Positions 7,880 to 16,389 of a stretch of DNA of 64,000 bases are shown piece after piece (position 1 is the stretch's first letter; every line of letters begins with the position of its first letter). The position numbers and the translations under genes were made by a program. This DNA is from Jiulongibacter sp966250325 (lineage in GTDB: Bacteria; Bacteroidota; Bacteroidia; Cytophagales; Spirosomataceae): positions 1 to 64,000 of the forward strand of contig CBINGY010000001.1 in assembly GCA_966250325.1 (NCBI GenBank). The letters run 5' to 3'. A model generated the notes under the pieces. That model did not search any database. It was not told the origin of the DNA and saw nothing but the letters and a program-made list of their open reading frames with translations.

Positions 7880-8293
7880 TTACTTCTTTTTGCCTTTCGC
7901 TGGTGCTGCTGCTACCTGCCCTGGCTTCGGACGCTTGGCTCCGTACTTAGATCTACCCTGCTTCCGGTTATTCACACCGGCAGTATCCAATGCTCCACGA
8001 ACGATGTGGTAACGCACACCCGGAAGGTCTTTTACCCTACCACCTCTGATCAATACGATCGAGTGTTCCTGTAGGTTATGTCCTTCACCCGGAATGTAAG
8101 CGTTCACTTCTTTCTGGTTTGTCAAACGTACACGGGCTACCTTTCTCAAAGCCGAGTTTGGCTTCTTAGGTGTAGTCGTGTAAACGCGTGTACAAACACC
8201 ACGACGCTGCGGGCAAGAATCCAATGCAGGAGATTTTGACTTGTACTTAAGCTGCTCTCTTCCTTTTCTTACTAACTGCTGTATAGTAGGCAT
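7880..8293 (-). CDS. rpsL: 30S ribosomal protein S12
   Basis: The 137-residue protein begins MPTIQQLVRKGRE and contains the decoding-site loops TTPKKPNSALRKV and GGRVKDLPGVRYH, both with the wild-type lysines associated with streptomycin sensitivity. The C-terminus has a basic extension rich in Lys, Pro and Ala (PAKGKKK) beyond the E. coli length of 124. It is first gene of the rpsL-rpsG pair with a good promoter at 8343-8371. Confidence 0.98.
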   Translation of the reverse strand: MPTIQQLVRKGREQLKYKSKSPALDSCPQRRGVCTRVYTTTPKKPNSALRKVARVRLTNQKEVNAYIPGEGHNLQEHSIVLIRGGRVKDLPGVRYHIVRGALDTAGVNNRKQGRSKYGAKRPKPGQVAAAPAKGKKK

Positions 8294-8342
8294 TGTAAAT
8301 GTTAAAAATTAAAAAAATGTATAGTCCCCCAAAAAGGGAGTG

Positions 8343-8371
8343 CAAAGGTAAGGCAAATGTTTTAAAATCAA
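8343..8371 (-). promoter_or_regulatory. Promoter of rpsL-rpsG
   Basis: On the minus strand, TTG (8371-8369), an 18-nt spacer and TACCTTTG (8350-8343) fit the Bacteroidota -33/-7 pattern. The element lies about 50 nt before the rpsL ATG, leaving room for a short leader. Confidence 0.7.
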
Positions 8372-8490
8372 AATGTTGATTTCTAAAAATAATACAGGCC
8401 TAATTGAATCTGTCCTGATCATTTCCTGCTCATGCCGGGCCTGTCGCTAGTTTCTTTGGGTCACCTTCCTGTTAATGCTCATATTTTTCA

Positions 8491-9792
8491 ATGTCAGAAA
8501 GCCGGAATTTTGCCGCCAAACCAATAACCGGACCCGGTTTTCTGATGCAAGATCTCCCTCAAATTGAAATTATGGCTCCGGCCGGATCAAAGGAAGCCAT
8601 GATGGCAGCCATTCAGGCTGGAGCAAATTCTGTTTATTTCGGAGTAGAACAACTGAATATGCGGGCCCGCCAAACCAACAATTTCCTTATCGAAGACCTC
8701 CCCGCGGTTGCCCAACTTTGCCGCGATTATCAGGTCAAAAGTTACATTACACTCAATACCATTATATACGATCATGACCTCTCACTTATGAGGCGAATCA
8801 TTGATCAGGCAAAAGAAGCAGGCATTACGGCTGTTATTGCCTCAGATCTCTCCGTAATGAATTATTGTCGGAAAAATGGTTTAGAACTTCATGTTTCCAC
8901 CCAGTCAAATATTACAAATATTGAAACGGTAGAGTTTTTTGCAGACTATGCAGATGTAATGGTGATGGCCCGTGAGCTTACTTTGAAGCAGGTAGCTGAG
9001 ATTGTAAAGATCATCGGGCGGAAGCAGATTACAGGGCCTTCAGGCAATCTGGTACAGATAGAGGTATTTGCTCATGGTGCTTTATGCATGGCGATTTCAG
9101 GTAAATGTTATCTGAGCCTGCATTCTCACAATGCATCGGCCAATCGCGGGGCATGTATTCAGAATTGCCGCAGAGAATATACCGTAACCGACGAAGAAGG
9201 AATCGAATTGCTCGTTGACAACGAATACATCATGTCTGCCAAAGACCTGTGTACCATTGACTTTCTGGATAAAATTCTGGATGCCGGAGTGAAGGTACTA
9301 AAGATAGAAGGCCGTGGCCGGGCTGCAGATTACGTTTACACCACCACTAAATGTTACCGAGAAGCCGCTGATGCCATTCTCAGCGGCACCTACACCCTAG
9401 AAAAAATTAATTTCTGGAAACAACAGCTTGCCAAAGTGTATAACCGCGGGTTCTGGGATGGTTACTACCTGGGCCGCAAAATGGGCGAGTGGAGTACCCG
9501 CTACGGCTCTGTAGCCACAGAGAAAAAAGTGTACCTGGGAAAAGGCGTCAAATACTTTGAAAAGGCCGAAGTGGGCGAATTTGTACTTGAAAGCGACGAA
9601 CTCCATGCGGGCGAAAAACTCATCATTACCGGCCCTACCACCGGATATCTTGAAACAGAGGCCCATGAAATACGTCTTGATAATGGCGAAAACGTGCAGA
9701 AAGCGGTCAAAGGAAATACCATTACCCTGAAAATTCCAGGGAAAATCAGGCCTTCTGACAGACTATACAAAGTAGTAGCTGTTCATGTTTAA
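8491..9792 (+). CDS. U32 family protein, TrhP/YegQ-like (tRNA hydroxylation candidate)
   Basis: The protein has 433 residues, or 415 if translation starts at the ATG at 8545, where family similarity (QIEIMAPAGS) begins. It has the U32 signature EVFAHGALCMAISGKCYLS (191-209). Cysteines at 199, 206, 222 and 226 (or 254) resemble the set that ligates an iron-sulfur cluster in UbiU/UbiV and RlhA. Members called peptidase U32 are now known to be hydroxylating RNA- or quinone-modifying enzymes; by length and overall order this one is closest to TrhP, which makes 5-hydroxyuridine at tRNA position 34. The next gene overlaps it by 8 nt and encodes a ferredoxin, which fits a need for electrons. The exact substrate remains unproven. 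Confidence 0.8.
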   Translation: MSESRNFAAKPITGPGFLMQDLPQIEIMAPAGSKEAMMAAIQAGANSVYFGVEQLNMRARQTNNFLIEDLPAVAQLCRDYQVKSYITLNTIIYDHDLSLMRRIIDQAKEAGITAVIASDLSVMNYCRKNGLELHVSTQSNITNIETVEFFADYADVMVMARELTLKQVAEIVKIIGRKQITGPSGNLVQIEVFAHGALCMAISGKCYLSLHSHNASANRGACIQNCRREYTVTDEEGIELLVDNEYIMSAKDLCTIDFLDKILDAGVKVLKIEGRGRAADYVYTTTKCYREAADAILSGTYTLEKINFWKQQLAKVYNRGFWDGYYLGRKMGEWSTRYGSVATEKKVYLGKGVKYFEKAEVGEFVLESDELHAGEKLIITGPTTGYLETEAHEIRLDNGENVQKAVKGNTITLKIPGKIRPSDRLYKVVAVHV

Positions 9793-10021
9793 GATAATTC
9801 ATCACCGGGAGCGGTGCATAGGGTGTTATGCCTGTGTGGAAATCGCTTTCCAGCGGTGGCGAATGTCAAAAAGAGATGGAAAAGCCACGCTCATTGGTGC
9901 AAAAGAGAAAAAGAACATCTTTCTGGCTGAGGCTGCCGATCACGAACTGGAAGAAAACCTGAAAGCAGCAGAAGCCTGCCCGGTAAAAATTATTCAGATT
10001 GTTCAGAATAACACGAACTAA
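9785..10021 (+). CDS. Small [4Fe-4S] ferredoxin coupled to the U32 gene
   Basis: The 78-residue protein has one cluster motif, C11-x2-C14-x2-C17, and a distant Cys65-Pro, the usual single-cluster ferredoxin pattern, with an unusually long 47-residue segment between Cys17 and Cys65 that is charged and probably helical. The ATG lies 8 nt inside the end of the U32 gene, so both are made from one message by coupling. The likely role is electron delivery to, or cluster maintenance of, the U32 enzyme; this is inference from the gene pair. Its stop overlaps the stop of the convergent DUF3467 gene. Confidence 0.82.
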   Translation: MFKIIHHRERCIGCYACVEIAFQRWRMSKRDGKATLIGAKEKKNIFLAEAADHELEENLKAAEACPVKIIQIVQNNTN

Positions 10022-10338
10022 GCTTCTCCGATTGGGCCTCCAAAATTCATAGGAAACGGCACACCTTCACTGTTCTCTCTTATATCCCCAAAATTCTTTT
10101 CATATTTGGAGATATTGTCTTCCAGTGCCTGTAGTAGTCGTTTGGCATGCTCAGGGGTTAGGATCACCCGGGATTTCACTTTTGCCTTGGGTACTCCGGG
10201 CATTAGCCGTATAAAATCTATAACAAACTCAGAATTAGAATGAGCAATCATAGCCAGATTGGCATATACACCTTCAGCCATCTCTTCTGAAAGCTCAATA
10301 TTGATCTGATTCTCTGGTGACTCCTGTTTTTTAGCCAT
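10018..10338 (-). CDS. DUF3467 domain protein
   Basis: The 106-residue acidic protein matches the DUF3467 pattern: INIELSEEMAEGVYANLAMIAHSNSEFVIDF, then a strand-rich half and a segment HAKRLLQALEDNISKYEKNFG. There is no signal or membrane span. The function is unknown; the family is widespread in Bacteroidota, where, from memory, it often lies directly after rpoC. Here it is about 39 kb from rpoC and convergent with the ferredoxin gene, with stop codons overlapping. Confidence 0.88.
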   Translation of the reverse strand: MAKKQESPENQINIELSEEMAEGVYANLAMIAHSNSEFVIDFIRLMPGVPKAKVKSRVILTPEHAKRLLQALEDNISKYEKNFGDIRENSEGVPFPMNFGGPIGEA

Positions 10339-10361
10339 TTTTAACTTGCGGGTTAGACCGC

Positions 10362-10369
10362 CAAACTTA
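10362..10369 (-). promoter_or_regulatory. Probable -7 element for the DUF3467 gene
   Basis: The minus strand reads TAAGTTTG, an exact TAnnTTTG match 23 nt before the ATG. No -33 element at standard spacing is visible. Confidence 0.4.
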
Positions 10370-10496
10370 CTAAATGTTTCTAATCCTCTTAATTCAAAGT
10401 ATCAAATCTTATTCTTTGGAGCCCTCCAAATCACCTTACCAGATGTAACCAAATTATTAAGAAGCCTTGTTAATAGTCTTTTATCAGTTTTTTACT

Positions 10497-10504
10497 TACT
10501 TTTG
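10497..10504 (+). promoter_or_regulatory. Promoter -7 element for fusA
   Basis: TACTTTTG fits TAnnTTTG and is followed by GCAGCCC, the same initial sequence seen at the tRNA-Trp promoter (37914-37921). The nearest upstream TTG is too far (27 nt), so the -33 part is weak. The implied leader before fusA is about 80 nt. Confidence 0.6.
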
Positions 10505-10516
10505 CAGCCCAAAACC

Positions 10517-10551
10517 GGAAGCTCTGCGAAAGCTTCCCGTGTTTTTGTTTT
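10517..10551 (+). promoter_or_regulatory. Leader hairpin with T tract before fusA
   Basis: GGAAGCT (10517-10523) pairs with AGCTTCC (10531-10537) around a 7-nt loop, and the following bases CGTGTTTTTGTTTT are T-rich. It lies between the promoter and the fusA ATG, so it looks like a weak terminator or attenuator that could tune EF-G synthesis. A simple mRNA-stabilising 5' hairpin is the alternative. Confidence 0.5.
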
Positions 10552-10589
10552 CAGCATTTTATAAATAGCTAATAGATAAATATTTAATA

Positions 10590-12695
10590 ATGGCTCGCGA
10601 TTTAAAATTTACAAGAAACATCGGTATTGCCGCTCACATTGACGCCGGTAAAACCACCACCACCGAGCGTATCCTCTACTACGGAGGGGTAAGCCACAAG
10701 ATTGGTGAAGTACACGATGGTGCTGCCACCATGGACTGGATGGAGCAGGAGCAGGAAAGAGGTATCACCATCACCTCAGCAGCTACTACGCTGAACTGGA
10801 ACTACAAAAATGATGTGTATCACATGAACATCATTGATACTCCAGGTCACGTGGATTTTACCGTGGAGGTAAACAGATCTCTTCGTGTACTTGATGGACT
10901 TGTATTCCTTTTCTCTGCAGTAGACGGCGTAGAGCCTCAGTCTGAAACCAACTGGCGTCTGGCAAACAATTACAATGTGGCCCGTCTGGGTTTTGTGAAC
11001 AAAATGGACCGTCAGGGTGCAGATTTCCTGAATGTTTGCAAGCAGGTGAAAGAGATGCTGGGCTCAAACGCAGTTCCGCTTCAATTACCTATCGGCTCTG
11101 AAGATACCTTCAAAGGAGTGGTAGACCTGGTTTATAACAAAGGAATTATCTGGAACGAAGAAGATAAAGGTATGACCTTTACAGAAGTACCCATTCCAGA
11201 TGACATGGCAGATGAGGTGGTAGAATGGAGAGAGAAACTTCTTGAAGCTGTGGCATCCGTAGATGAAAGCCTCATGGAGAAATATTTCGAGGATCCGGAT
11301 TCTATCGCTCCGGAAGAAATTATTGCTGCTTTGCGTATTGCCACCATCAACATGGAAATCGTTCCAATGCTTTGTGGTACCGCATTCAAAAACAAAGGGG
11401 TACAAACTATGCTTGACTACGTGATGGAACTTCTTCCTTCACCTCTTGACAGAAAAGCCATTAAAGGTACCGATCCTGACACAGGAAACACCATTTTCCG
11501 TGAAGCTGATCCTTCTCAGCCTTTCTCGGCACTGGCTTTCAAAATCGCTACTGACCCGTTTGTAGGTCGTCTGTGTTTTGTAAGGGCGTATTCAGGTATT
11601 CTTCCATCAGGTTCATATGTTTTGAACAACCGTTCAGGAAACAAAGAGCGTATTTCGCGTATCTTCCAGATGCATGCCAATAAGCAGAATCAGATTGATC
11701 AGCTTCATTGCGGGGATATCGGTGCGGTAGTAGGTTTTAAAGATATCAAAACCGGCGATACGCTTTCTGACGAAAAACACCCGATCATCCTTGAATCTAT
11801 GGTGTTCCCAGATCCAGTAATCGGTTATGCGATAGAGCCTAAGAAAACGGCCGATCAGGATAAATTCGGTACAGCTATTGCCAAACTTATTGAAGAAGAT
11901 CCTACTCTTCAGGTTGAGAGTAACGAAGAAACCGGCCAGACCATTATCCGTGGTATGGGTGAGCTTCACCTTGAAATCATCATTGACCGTATGCGTCGCG
12001 AATTCAAAGTGGAAGTAAATCAGGGTGCTCCTCAGGTAGCTTACAAAGAAGCTCTTACCAAAAACTTCGAACACAGAGAGGTTTACAAGAAACAAACGGG
12101 TGGTCGTGGTAAATTTGCTGATATCGTCTTCGAGATCGGGCCACGTGATGACGATGAACCAGGCAAAGAGAAAAAATCTGGTCTTCAGTTTGTTAACAAT
12201 ATCGTAGGTGGTGCTATTCCACGTGAATTTATTCCATCTGTTGAGAAAGGTTTCAGAGAAGCCATGAGCAATGGTCCTCTGGCGGGTTATCCTGTAGATG
12301 CTATGAAAGTGCGTCTTTTCCACGGATCTTTCCACGATGTTGACTCCGATTCATTCTCTTTTGAAATGGCCGGTCGTCTTGGTTTCCGTGTGGCAGCTAA
12401 AAATGCAGGTGTGAAACTGATGGAGCCTGTTATGGCAGTTGAAATCCTTACTCCGGATGAATACACAGGTCCTATTACCGGTGACCTGAACCGTCGTCGT
12501 GGTATCATGAAAGGAATGGATACCAAGCAGGGTTCTCAGGTAATCAAAGCCGATGTGCCTCTTTCTGAATTGTTTGGTTATGTAACCGACCTGAGAACCA
12601 TTTCTTCTGGTCGTGCTACCGCAAACCTTACCTTCTCTCACTACGATTTTGTTCCGCAAAACATTGCAGACGACGTAGTAAAGAAGAATTCATAA
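10590..12695 (+). CDS. fusA: Elongation factor G
   Basis: EF-G drives ribosomal translocation by GTP hydrolysis. The 701-residue protein has the full domain set: P-loop AHIDAGKTT (16-24), DTPGHVDF, NKMD, and C-terminal domains IV and V (GDLNRRRG, TYVTDLRTISSGRA-like segment). Codon use is strongly biased, as expected for high expression. The gene is a single transcription unit with its own promoter and leader hairpin and the terminator at 12717-12750, instead of following rpsG as in the classical str operon. Confidence 0.98.
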   Translation: MARDLKFTRNIGIAAHIDAGKTTTTERILYYGGVSHKIGEVHDGAATMDWMEQEQERGITITSAATTLNWNYKNDVYHMNIIDTPGHVDFTVEVNRSLRVLDGLVFLFSAVDGVEPQSETNWRLANNYNVARLGFVNKMDRQGADFLNVCKQVKEMLGSNAVPLQLPIGSEDTFKGVVDLVYNKGIIWNEEDKGMTFTEVPIPDDMADEVVEWREKLLEAVASVDESLMEKYFEDPDSIAPEEIIAALRIATINMEIVPMLCGTAFKNKGVQTMLDYVMELLPSPLDRKAIKGTDPDTGNTIFREADPSQPFSALAFKIATDPFVGRLCFVRAYSGILPSGSYVLNNRSGNKERISRIFQMHANKQNQIDQLHCGDIGAVVGFKDIKTGDTLSDEKHPIILESMVFPDPVIGYAIEPKKTADQDKFGTAIAKLIEEDPTLQVESNEETGQTIIRGMGELHLEIIIDRMRREFKVEVNQGAPQVAYKEALTKNFEHREVYKKQTGGRGKFADIVFEIGPRDDDEPGKEKKSGLQFVNNIVGGAIPREFIPSVEKGFREAMSNGPLAGYPVDAMKVRLFHGSFHDVDSDSFSFEMAGRLGFRVAAKNAGVKLMEPVMAVEILTPDEYTGPITGDLNRRRGIMKGMDTKQGSQVIKADVPLSELFGYVTDLRTISSGRATANLTFSHYDFVPQNIADDVVKKNS

Positions 12696-12716
12696 TCAGA
12701 TTATTCTGAACATTAT

Positions 12717-12750
12717 AAAAGGGCTGTTTCCTTAGAAACAGCCCTTTTTT
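12717..12750 (+). terminator. Intrinsic terminator of fusA
   Basis: AAAAGGGCTGTTTC pairs with GAAACAGCCCTTTT with a 4-nt loop, followed by T. Confidence 0.9.
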
Positions 12751-12793
12751 ATTCAATCTTATTTAGAATTTGACTTAATTAATCTCCATATTC

Positions 12794-12820
12794 AAAAAAA
12801 AGCAGCCCCAGTAGAGCTGC
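12794..12820 (-). terminator. Intrinsic terminator of the fts operon
   Basis: On the minus strand GCAGC and GCTGC form a short stem followed by eight T, 40 nt past the ftsZ stop. It is shorter than the fusA terminator it faces. Confidence 0.6.
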
Positions 12821-12860
12821 CTTTTCGATCTATCATCTAATTATTTCTATCAAAATTCTT

Positions 12861-14201
12861 TCAGGATTTATTAAAAAGGCGGTTTTCTTCAGGTATATCA
12901 TCCAGATCATAGAGCTCTACTCCATACCTGAGATATGCCGGCACATCCTCCAGATCTTTCTTAACCGTTTCATTTTTGCCAAAGGAGGTTACGGTTTCAC
13001 GAAGTTTCTCTTCCTGATCAAACAAACCAAATTGATTTGGGCCTGTTCCTTTTACAGCCTTCTTTTTAGCAGTATTTACAGGGGCTATGCCAGGCATGCC
13101 AAAGGTAGCAAACGGGCTTACCTCCTGCTCTACATAATCCATTTCCTCATACTCTTCGTTTTCGTGCTGGAAAGAGGTGGGAGATTTTCTCATTTTCTTA
13201 TCCACGTCAAAATCCGTAATCCCCGCAGCTACTATCGTTACCCGTATTCTGTCCTGCAGAGTCTGGTCAATCGAATAGCCATGTTTCACAATTCGGGCTT
13301 TGGATTTGATCTGGCTTTCAATAAACCGCATCACCATAGCCTGATCGCTCATCTTAATCTTGTACTCCGGCCTCTCATCTGAATACGAGATAGATACCAG
13401 CAAACGTTTGGAGCCTTTGATGTTATTGTTATGCAGCAAAGGTGACTTCAGAGCCTCTTCCACGGCTATTTTAGCCCGGTCTACCCCCGAAGCTTCTGCA
13501 GAGCCCATAACGGCCTGACCCGCATTTTTAAGTACCGTTTTTACATCTGCATAATCCAGATTAATGATACCTGGCCGGGTGATAAGCTCTGCGATACTCT
13601 TCACACCATTGGCCAGAATAGCATCAGCCCGCTCAAAAGCCTCCTGAATATCCATGTCATGGAAAAGATTTTCCAGGCGATCATTTTTGACAATCAGCAC
13701 GGTGTCACAGTACTCCTTCATTTTCTCAATCCCTTCCAGAGCCTGCTCAATTTTCTCGGTGCCTTCCCAACTGAACGGGTCGGTTACCACACCTACGGTA
13801 AGCATATCCTTTTCTTTGGCAATTCGGGCAATCACCGGAGCTGCCCCTGTACCTGTGCCTCCACCCATCCCAGCCGTTATAAATACCATTTCGGTAGGTG
13901 CTTTGAATAACTGATGAATGGCGTCTTCGCTCTCTAAAGCAGCTTCTTCGCCTACCTTGGGGATAGCTCCCGCTCCCAGACCGCGGGTGAGCTCTGCACC
14001 GAGCTGTAAGCGGGCAATTCCCTGCGGAAGGTTTTTTAAAACCTGAATATCTGTATTGGCGGCCACTATATCCACATCCTTTATGCCCAGCTTATGCAAT
14101 GTCTTTACGGCATTGCCTCCTGCACCACCTACACCTATCACCTTGATGATATTCTCCGTTTTCTCATCGAAATCGAGTTCGTAGTCCTGATTGTATAACA
14201 T
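12861..14201 (-). CDS. ftsZ: Cell division protein FtsZ
   Basis: FtsZ is the tubulin-like GTPase that forms the division ring. The 446-residue protein has GVGGAGGNAVKTL near the N-terminus and the tubulin signature GMGGGTGTGAAPVIA, followed by NLDYADVKTVLKNAG. After the globular part (about 330 residues) comes an acidic linker and the C-terminal DVPAYLRYGVEL stretch, the binding site for FtsA in this group. It is last of six genes running from ftsW, 32 nt after ftsA, and ends at the terminator 12794-12820. Confidence 0.98.
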   Translation of the reverse strand: MLYNQDYELDFDEKTENIIKVIGVGGAGGNAVKTLHKLGIKDVDIVAANTDIQVLKNLPQGIARLQLGAELTRGLGAGAIPKVGEEAALESEDAIHQLFKAPTEMVFITAGMGGGTGTGAAPVIARIAKEKDMLTVGVVTDPFSWEGTEKIEQALEGIEKMKEYCDTVLIVKNDRLENLFHDMDIQEAFERADAILANGVKSIAELITRPGIINLDYADVKTVLKNAGQAVMGSAEASGVDRAKIAVEEALKSPLLHNNNIKGSKRLLVSISYSDERPEYKIKMSDQAMVMRFIESQIKSKARIVKHGYSIDQTLQDRIRVTIVAAGITDFDVDKKMRKSPTSFQHENEEYEEMDYVEQEVSPFATFGMPGIAPVNTAKKKAVKGTGPNQFGLFDQEEKLRETVTSFGKNETVKKDLEDVPAYLRYGVELYDLDDIPEENRLFNKS

Positions 14202-14233
14202 AACTTATTGATTAAGGGTGAAAGCACATTTTA

Positions 14234-15592
14234 TTACTCGTTGTATTTACGTCTTAGTTCGGGTTCGTCAAAAAAATCTCTGATTGCCTGAGGAATCGGA
14301 AGATTCCGGAAAAGACCTCTTCCGAAACGTTGTCTGTCTTTTGGAATCTTAATGAAAGGAAGCCGCTGATCTGAAGGAATTAATGATGCCAGCATGGTTC
14401 CTACCGCCGTACTGTATTTTGGATGAGCAATCTCCAGAAACATATTGATGTCAATATTTCTGCCGGGGTTCCCTACTCTGAACGGAAGCGGAGAAAAAGT
14501 TTTCTCAAAGAGAAACTGAACCAATGGCAGACGGGCCGAAGTTCCTGTAAGCATCAGTCCGTTGCCCAATACCCGGTGATAACCGCTATCAATGACGGCA
14601 TTAGCCACAAGCCCGGCAATCTCTTTCAAACGACTTTCAATAACCAGAGCCACCGATTTATGCAAAAACTGTCTGCCGGCCATTCCGTTTTCATCACGCA
14701 GCTGAATTACTTCATTGATTTCCACATCGCGACTTGCACGTTCTGAACCTACTTTTATAAGTTCCACTGCCTGAGCCTCATCAATACTGAATGCGGAGCA
14801 CAAATCACTGGCCACCAGATTTACCCCTACGGGCAACACCTGAGAATGCCGTAACCCTGCTTCTTTGAAAATACTTATCTCGGTAAGCTGAGCTCCTATA
14901 TTAACCAGAAGTATTCCATTATTTCGGTCTTCTGCTGAAAGACAAGACATGGCATCTGCCAGGCCACTATAAACCAGTTGATCTACATACAACTCACGCT
15001 CTTCCGTCTCATCAGATTCTACATTAAAAAACGAATAAGAGGTGCCTTCAACAGACCTCACAAAAGAGTCATAGTTTTCTTTCGGAACCTGAATGTAATT
15101 GAAGGTGCAGCTCAGTTTATTTCCAACACTTCCCTTCGGATTTTTCGGGATAATCTCCTCGTCTATAAAAAACTCCTTAGGAAGTACATGAAGCAATTTC
15201 GATTTATCGTTTTTCCGTTGATTTTCAAGGGCCTTCCGTACCAGCATTTCAAGCTGATAGTCACTTACCTTAATTTTCTCTCCGTTATTGGTATATTCTT
15301 CCTTACCGGTTTTTACCTGAACACCGACACCGGAGTAACTGCAATTTGCTACCGCCACTTCAAGCCCCGCTTTCTCTGATAACTCCTCTATTACCTTGCT
15401 GATGGTGCTGCTTACATTCTCCTCATTCTTTACCTCTCCACGTTTCATCGATTCGAACTCATTATTATAATACGCCTCAGAGATACCCAAAAGGCTTATT
15501 TTGCCGCGTTCGTCCCGTTTGCCGGCCACCGCACATACCCTTGAGTTACCAATATCAAGGCCTACTGCATAGATTTCTTTTTCTTCTTTCAT
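14234..15592 (-). CDS. ftsA: Cell division protein FtsA
   Basis: FtsA is the actin-like ATPase that ties FtsZ filaments to the membrane. The 452-residue protein has the phosphate-1 motif AVGLDIGNSRVCAVAG (9-24), the phosphate-2 region ILLVNIGAQLTEISIF and the adenosine motif GLMLTGTSARLP. The E. coli membrane-targeting helix at the far C-terminus is represented by a segment FRNLPIPQAIRDFFDE, which is only partly amphipathic. It lies between ftsQ and ftsZ with 28-nt and 32-nt gaps. Confidence 0.96.
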   Translation of the reverse strand: MKEEKEIYAVGLDIGNSRVCAVAGKRDERGKISLLGISEAYYNNEFESMKRGEVKNEENVSSTISKVIEELSEKAGLEVAVANCSYSGVGVQVKTGKEEYTNNGEKIKVSDYQLEMLVRKALENQRKNDKSKLLHVLPKEFFIDEEIIPKNPKGSVGNKLSCTFNYIQVPKENYDSFVRSVEGTSYSFFNVESDETEERELYVDQLVYSGLADAMSCLSAEDRNNGILLVNIGAQLTEISIFKEAGLRHSQVLPVGVNLVASDLCSAFSIDEAQAVELIKVGSERASRDVEINEVIQLRDENGMAGRQFLHKSVALVIESRLKEIAGLVANAVIDSGYHRVLGNGLMLTGTSARLPLVQFLFEKTFSPLPFRVGNPGRNIDINMFLEIAHPKYSTAVGTMLASLIPSDQRLPFIKIPKDRQRFGRGLFRNLPIPQAIRDFFDEPELRRKYNE

Positions 15593-15620
15593 TTTCTGTT
15601 ATTGGATTATCAGGAATTAT

Positions 15621-16388
15621 TTATTCGCACACCACCTGGTTTTTATACTGCACTTTTACGGTTGAAAACTGGTCCCATCCTTTTACAGGCATGATCTGTT
15701 TGTAAAAAACTTTCAACTTATTCAGCTTCTCGTTGATATTCTCGGGCAGACCAAACTCAATCTTCTGGTCTCCCAGCACTGGTATAAACCGAATGGATTT
15801 ATCTCCCGCCACTTCCATCTCTGAAATCTGTGCGTTCCAGAATTCATCCTCTTTAATGGTATGAATCAAAGCCAAAAGATCTGCATTTTCATCTGATTCC
15901 AGATCTGGTTTTTTCTTAAAGAACGAACCTGAAACCAGTAAAACCCTTGCCGAATGATATCTGGAAAGGGGGAAATACTTTCCTTTTTCGTCAAGATAAC
16001 AGTCTGAGGCTCCGGTGGAAGATACCACCCGTGCGTATGGAACATACGGTTTGGCTGAAATATGAATTGTGCCTGTGAGATCTCCGTAAGCCTCGCAAAA
16101 TTCAATCTGCTTTATCTCACGGGTTTTACGCTCAAGTCCAGCCAGATCAATGTCGGCTAACAACTTCCCCTTCAGCGGCTTGAGGCCATTCTGGGTAATA
16201 TGCTTTTCAATATCCTCAGCCGTGAGATAAAACTGATCGTCTGAATTACTCAGATCGATCACCAGCCCCTGGCATCGGCGAACGGCAGATTTTTCGTTTA
16301 CAAAGGCAATAAGACCGATCACCGCCATAAGGCCCAAGACCGGCAGTAGGTAGTCCCGCAGTACATGAGGTTTGAATAGTTTGCTCAT
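15621..16388 (-). CDS. ftsQ: Cell division protein FtsQ
   Basis: The 255-residue single-span protein has a short cytoplasmic head, one membrane segment (LLPVLGLMAVIGLIAFV, about 14-30), then a periplasmic POTRA-like and beta domain. Identity rests on topology, weak family resemblance and position directly before ftsA and ftsZ. It would link early ring proteins with septal peptidoglycan synthases. The start lies 1 nt after the stop of the transferase-like gene, so translation is probably coupled. Confidence 0.88.
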   Translation of the reverse strand: MSKLFKPHVLRDYLLPVLGLMAVIGLIAFVNEKSAVRRCQGLVIDLSNSDDQFYLTAEDIEKHITQNGLKPLKGKLLADIDLAGLERKTREIKQIEFCEAYGDLTGTIHISAKPYVPYARVVSSTGASDCYLDEKGKYFPLSRYHSARVLLVSGSFFKKKPDLESDENADLLALIHTIKEDEFWNAQISEMEVAGDKSIRFIPVLGDQKIEFGLPENINEKLNKLKVFYKQIMPVKGWDQFSTVKVQYKNQVVCE

Positions 16389-16389
16389 C

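Noticed and set aside
13032..13382. Long open frames opposite ftsZ, fusA, rpoB and others
   Set aside because: They are antisense shadows of highly biased coding sequence and have no family features.
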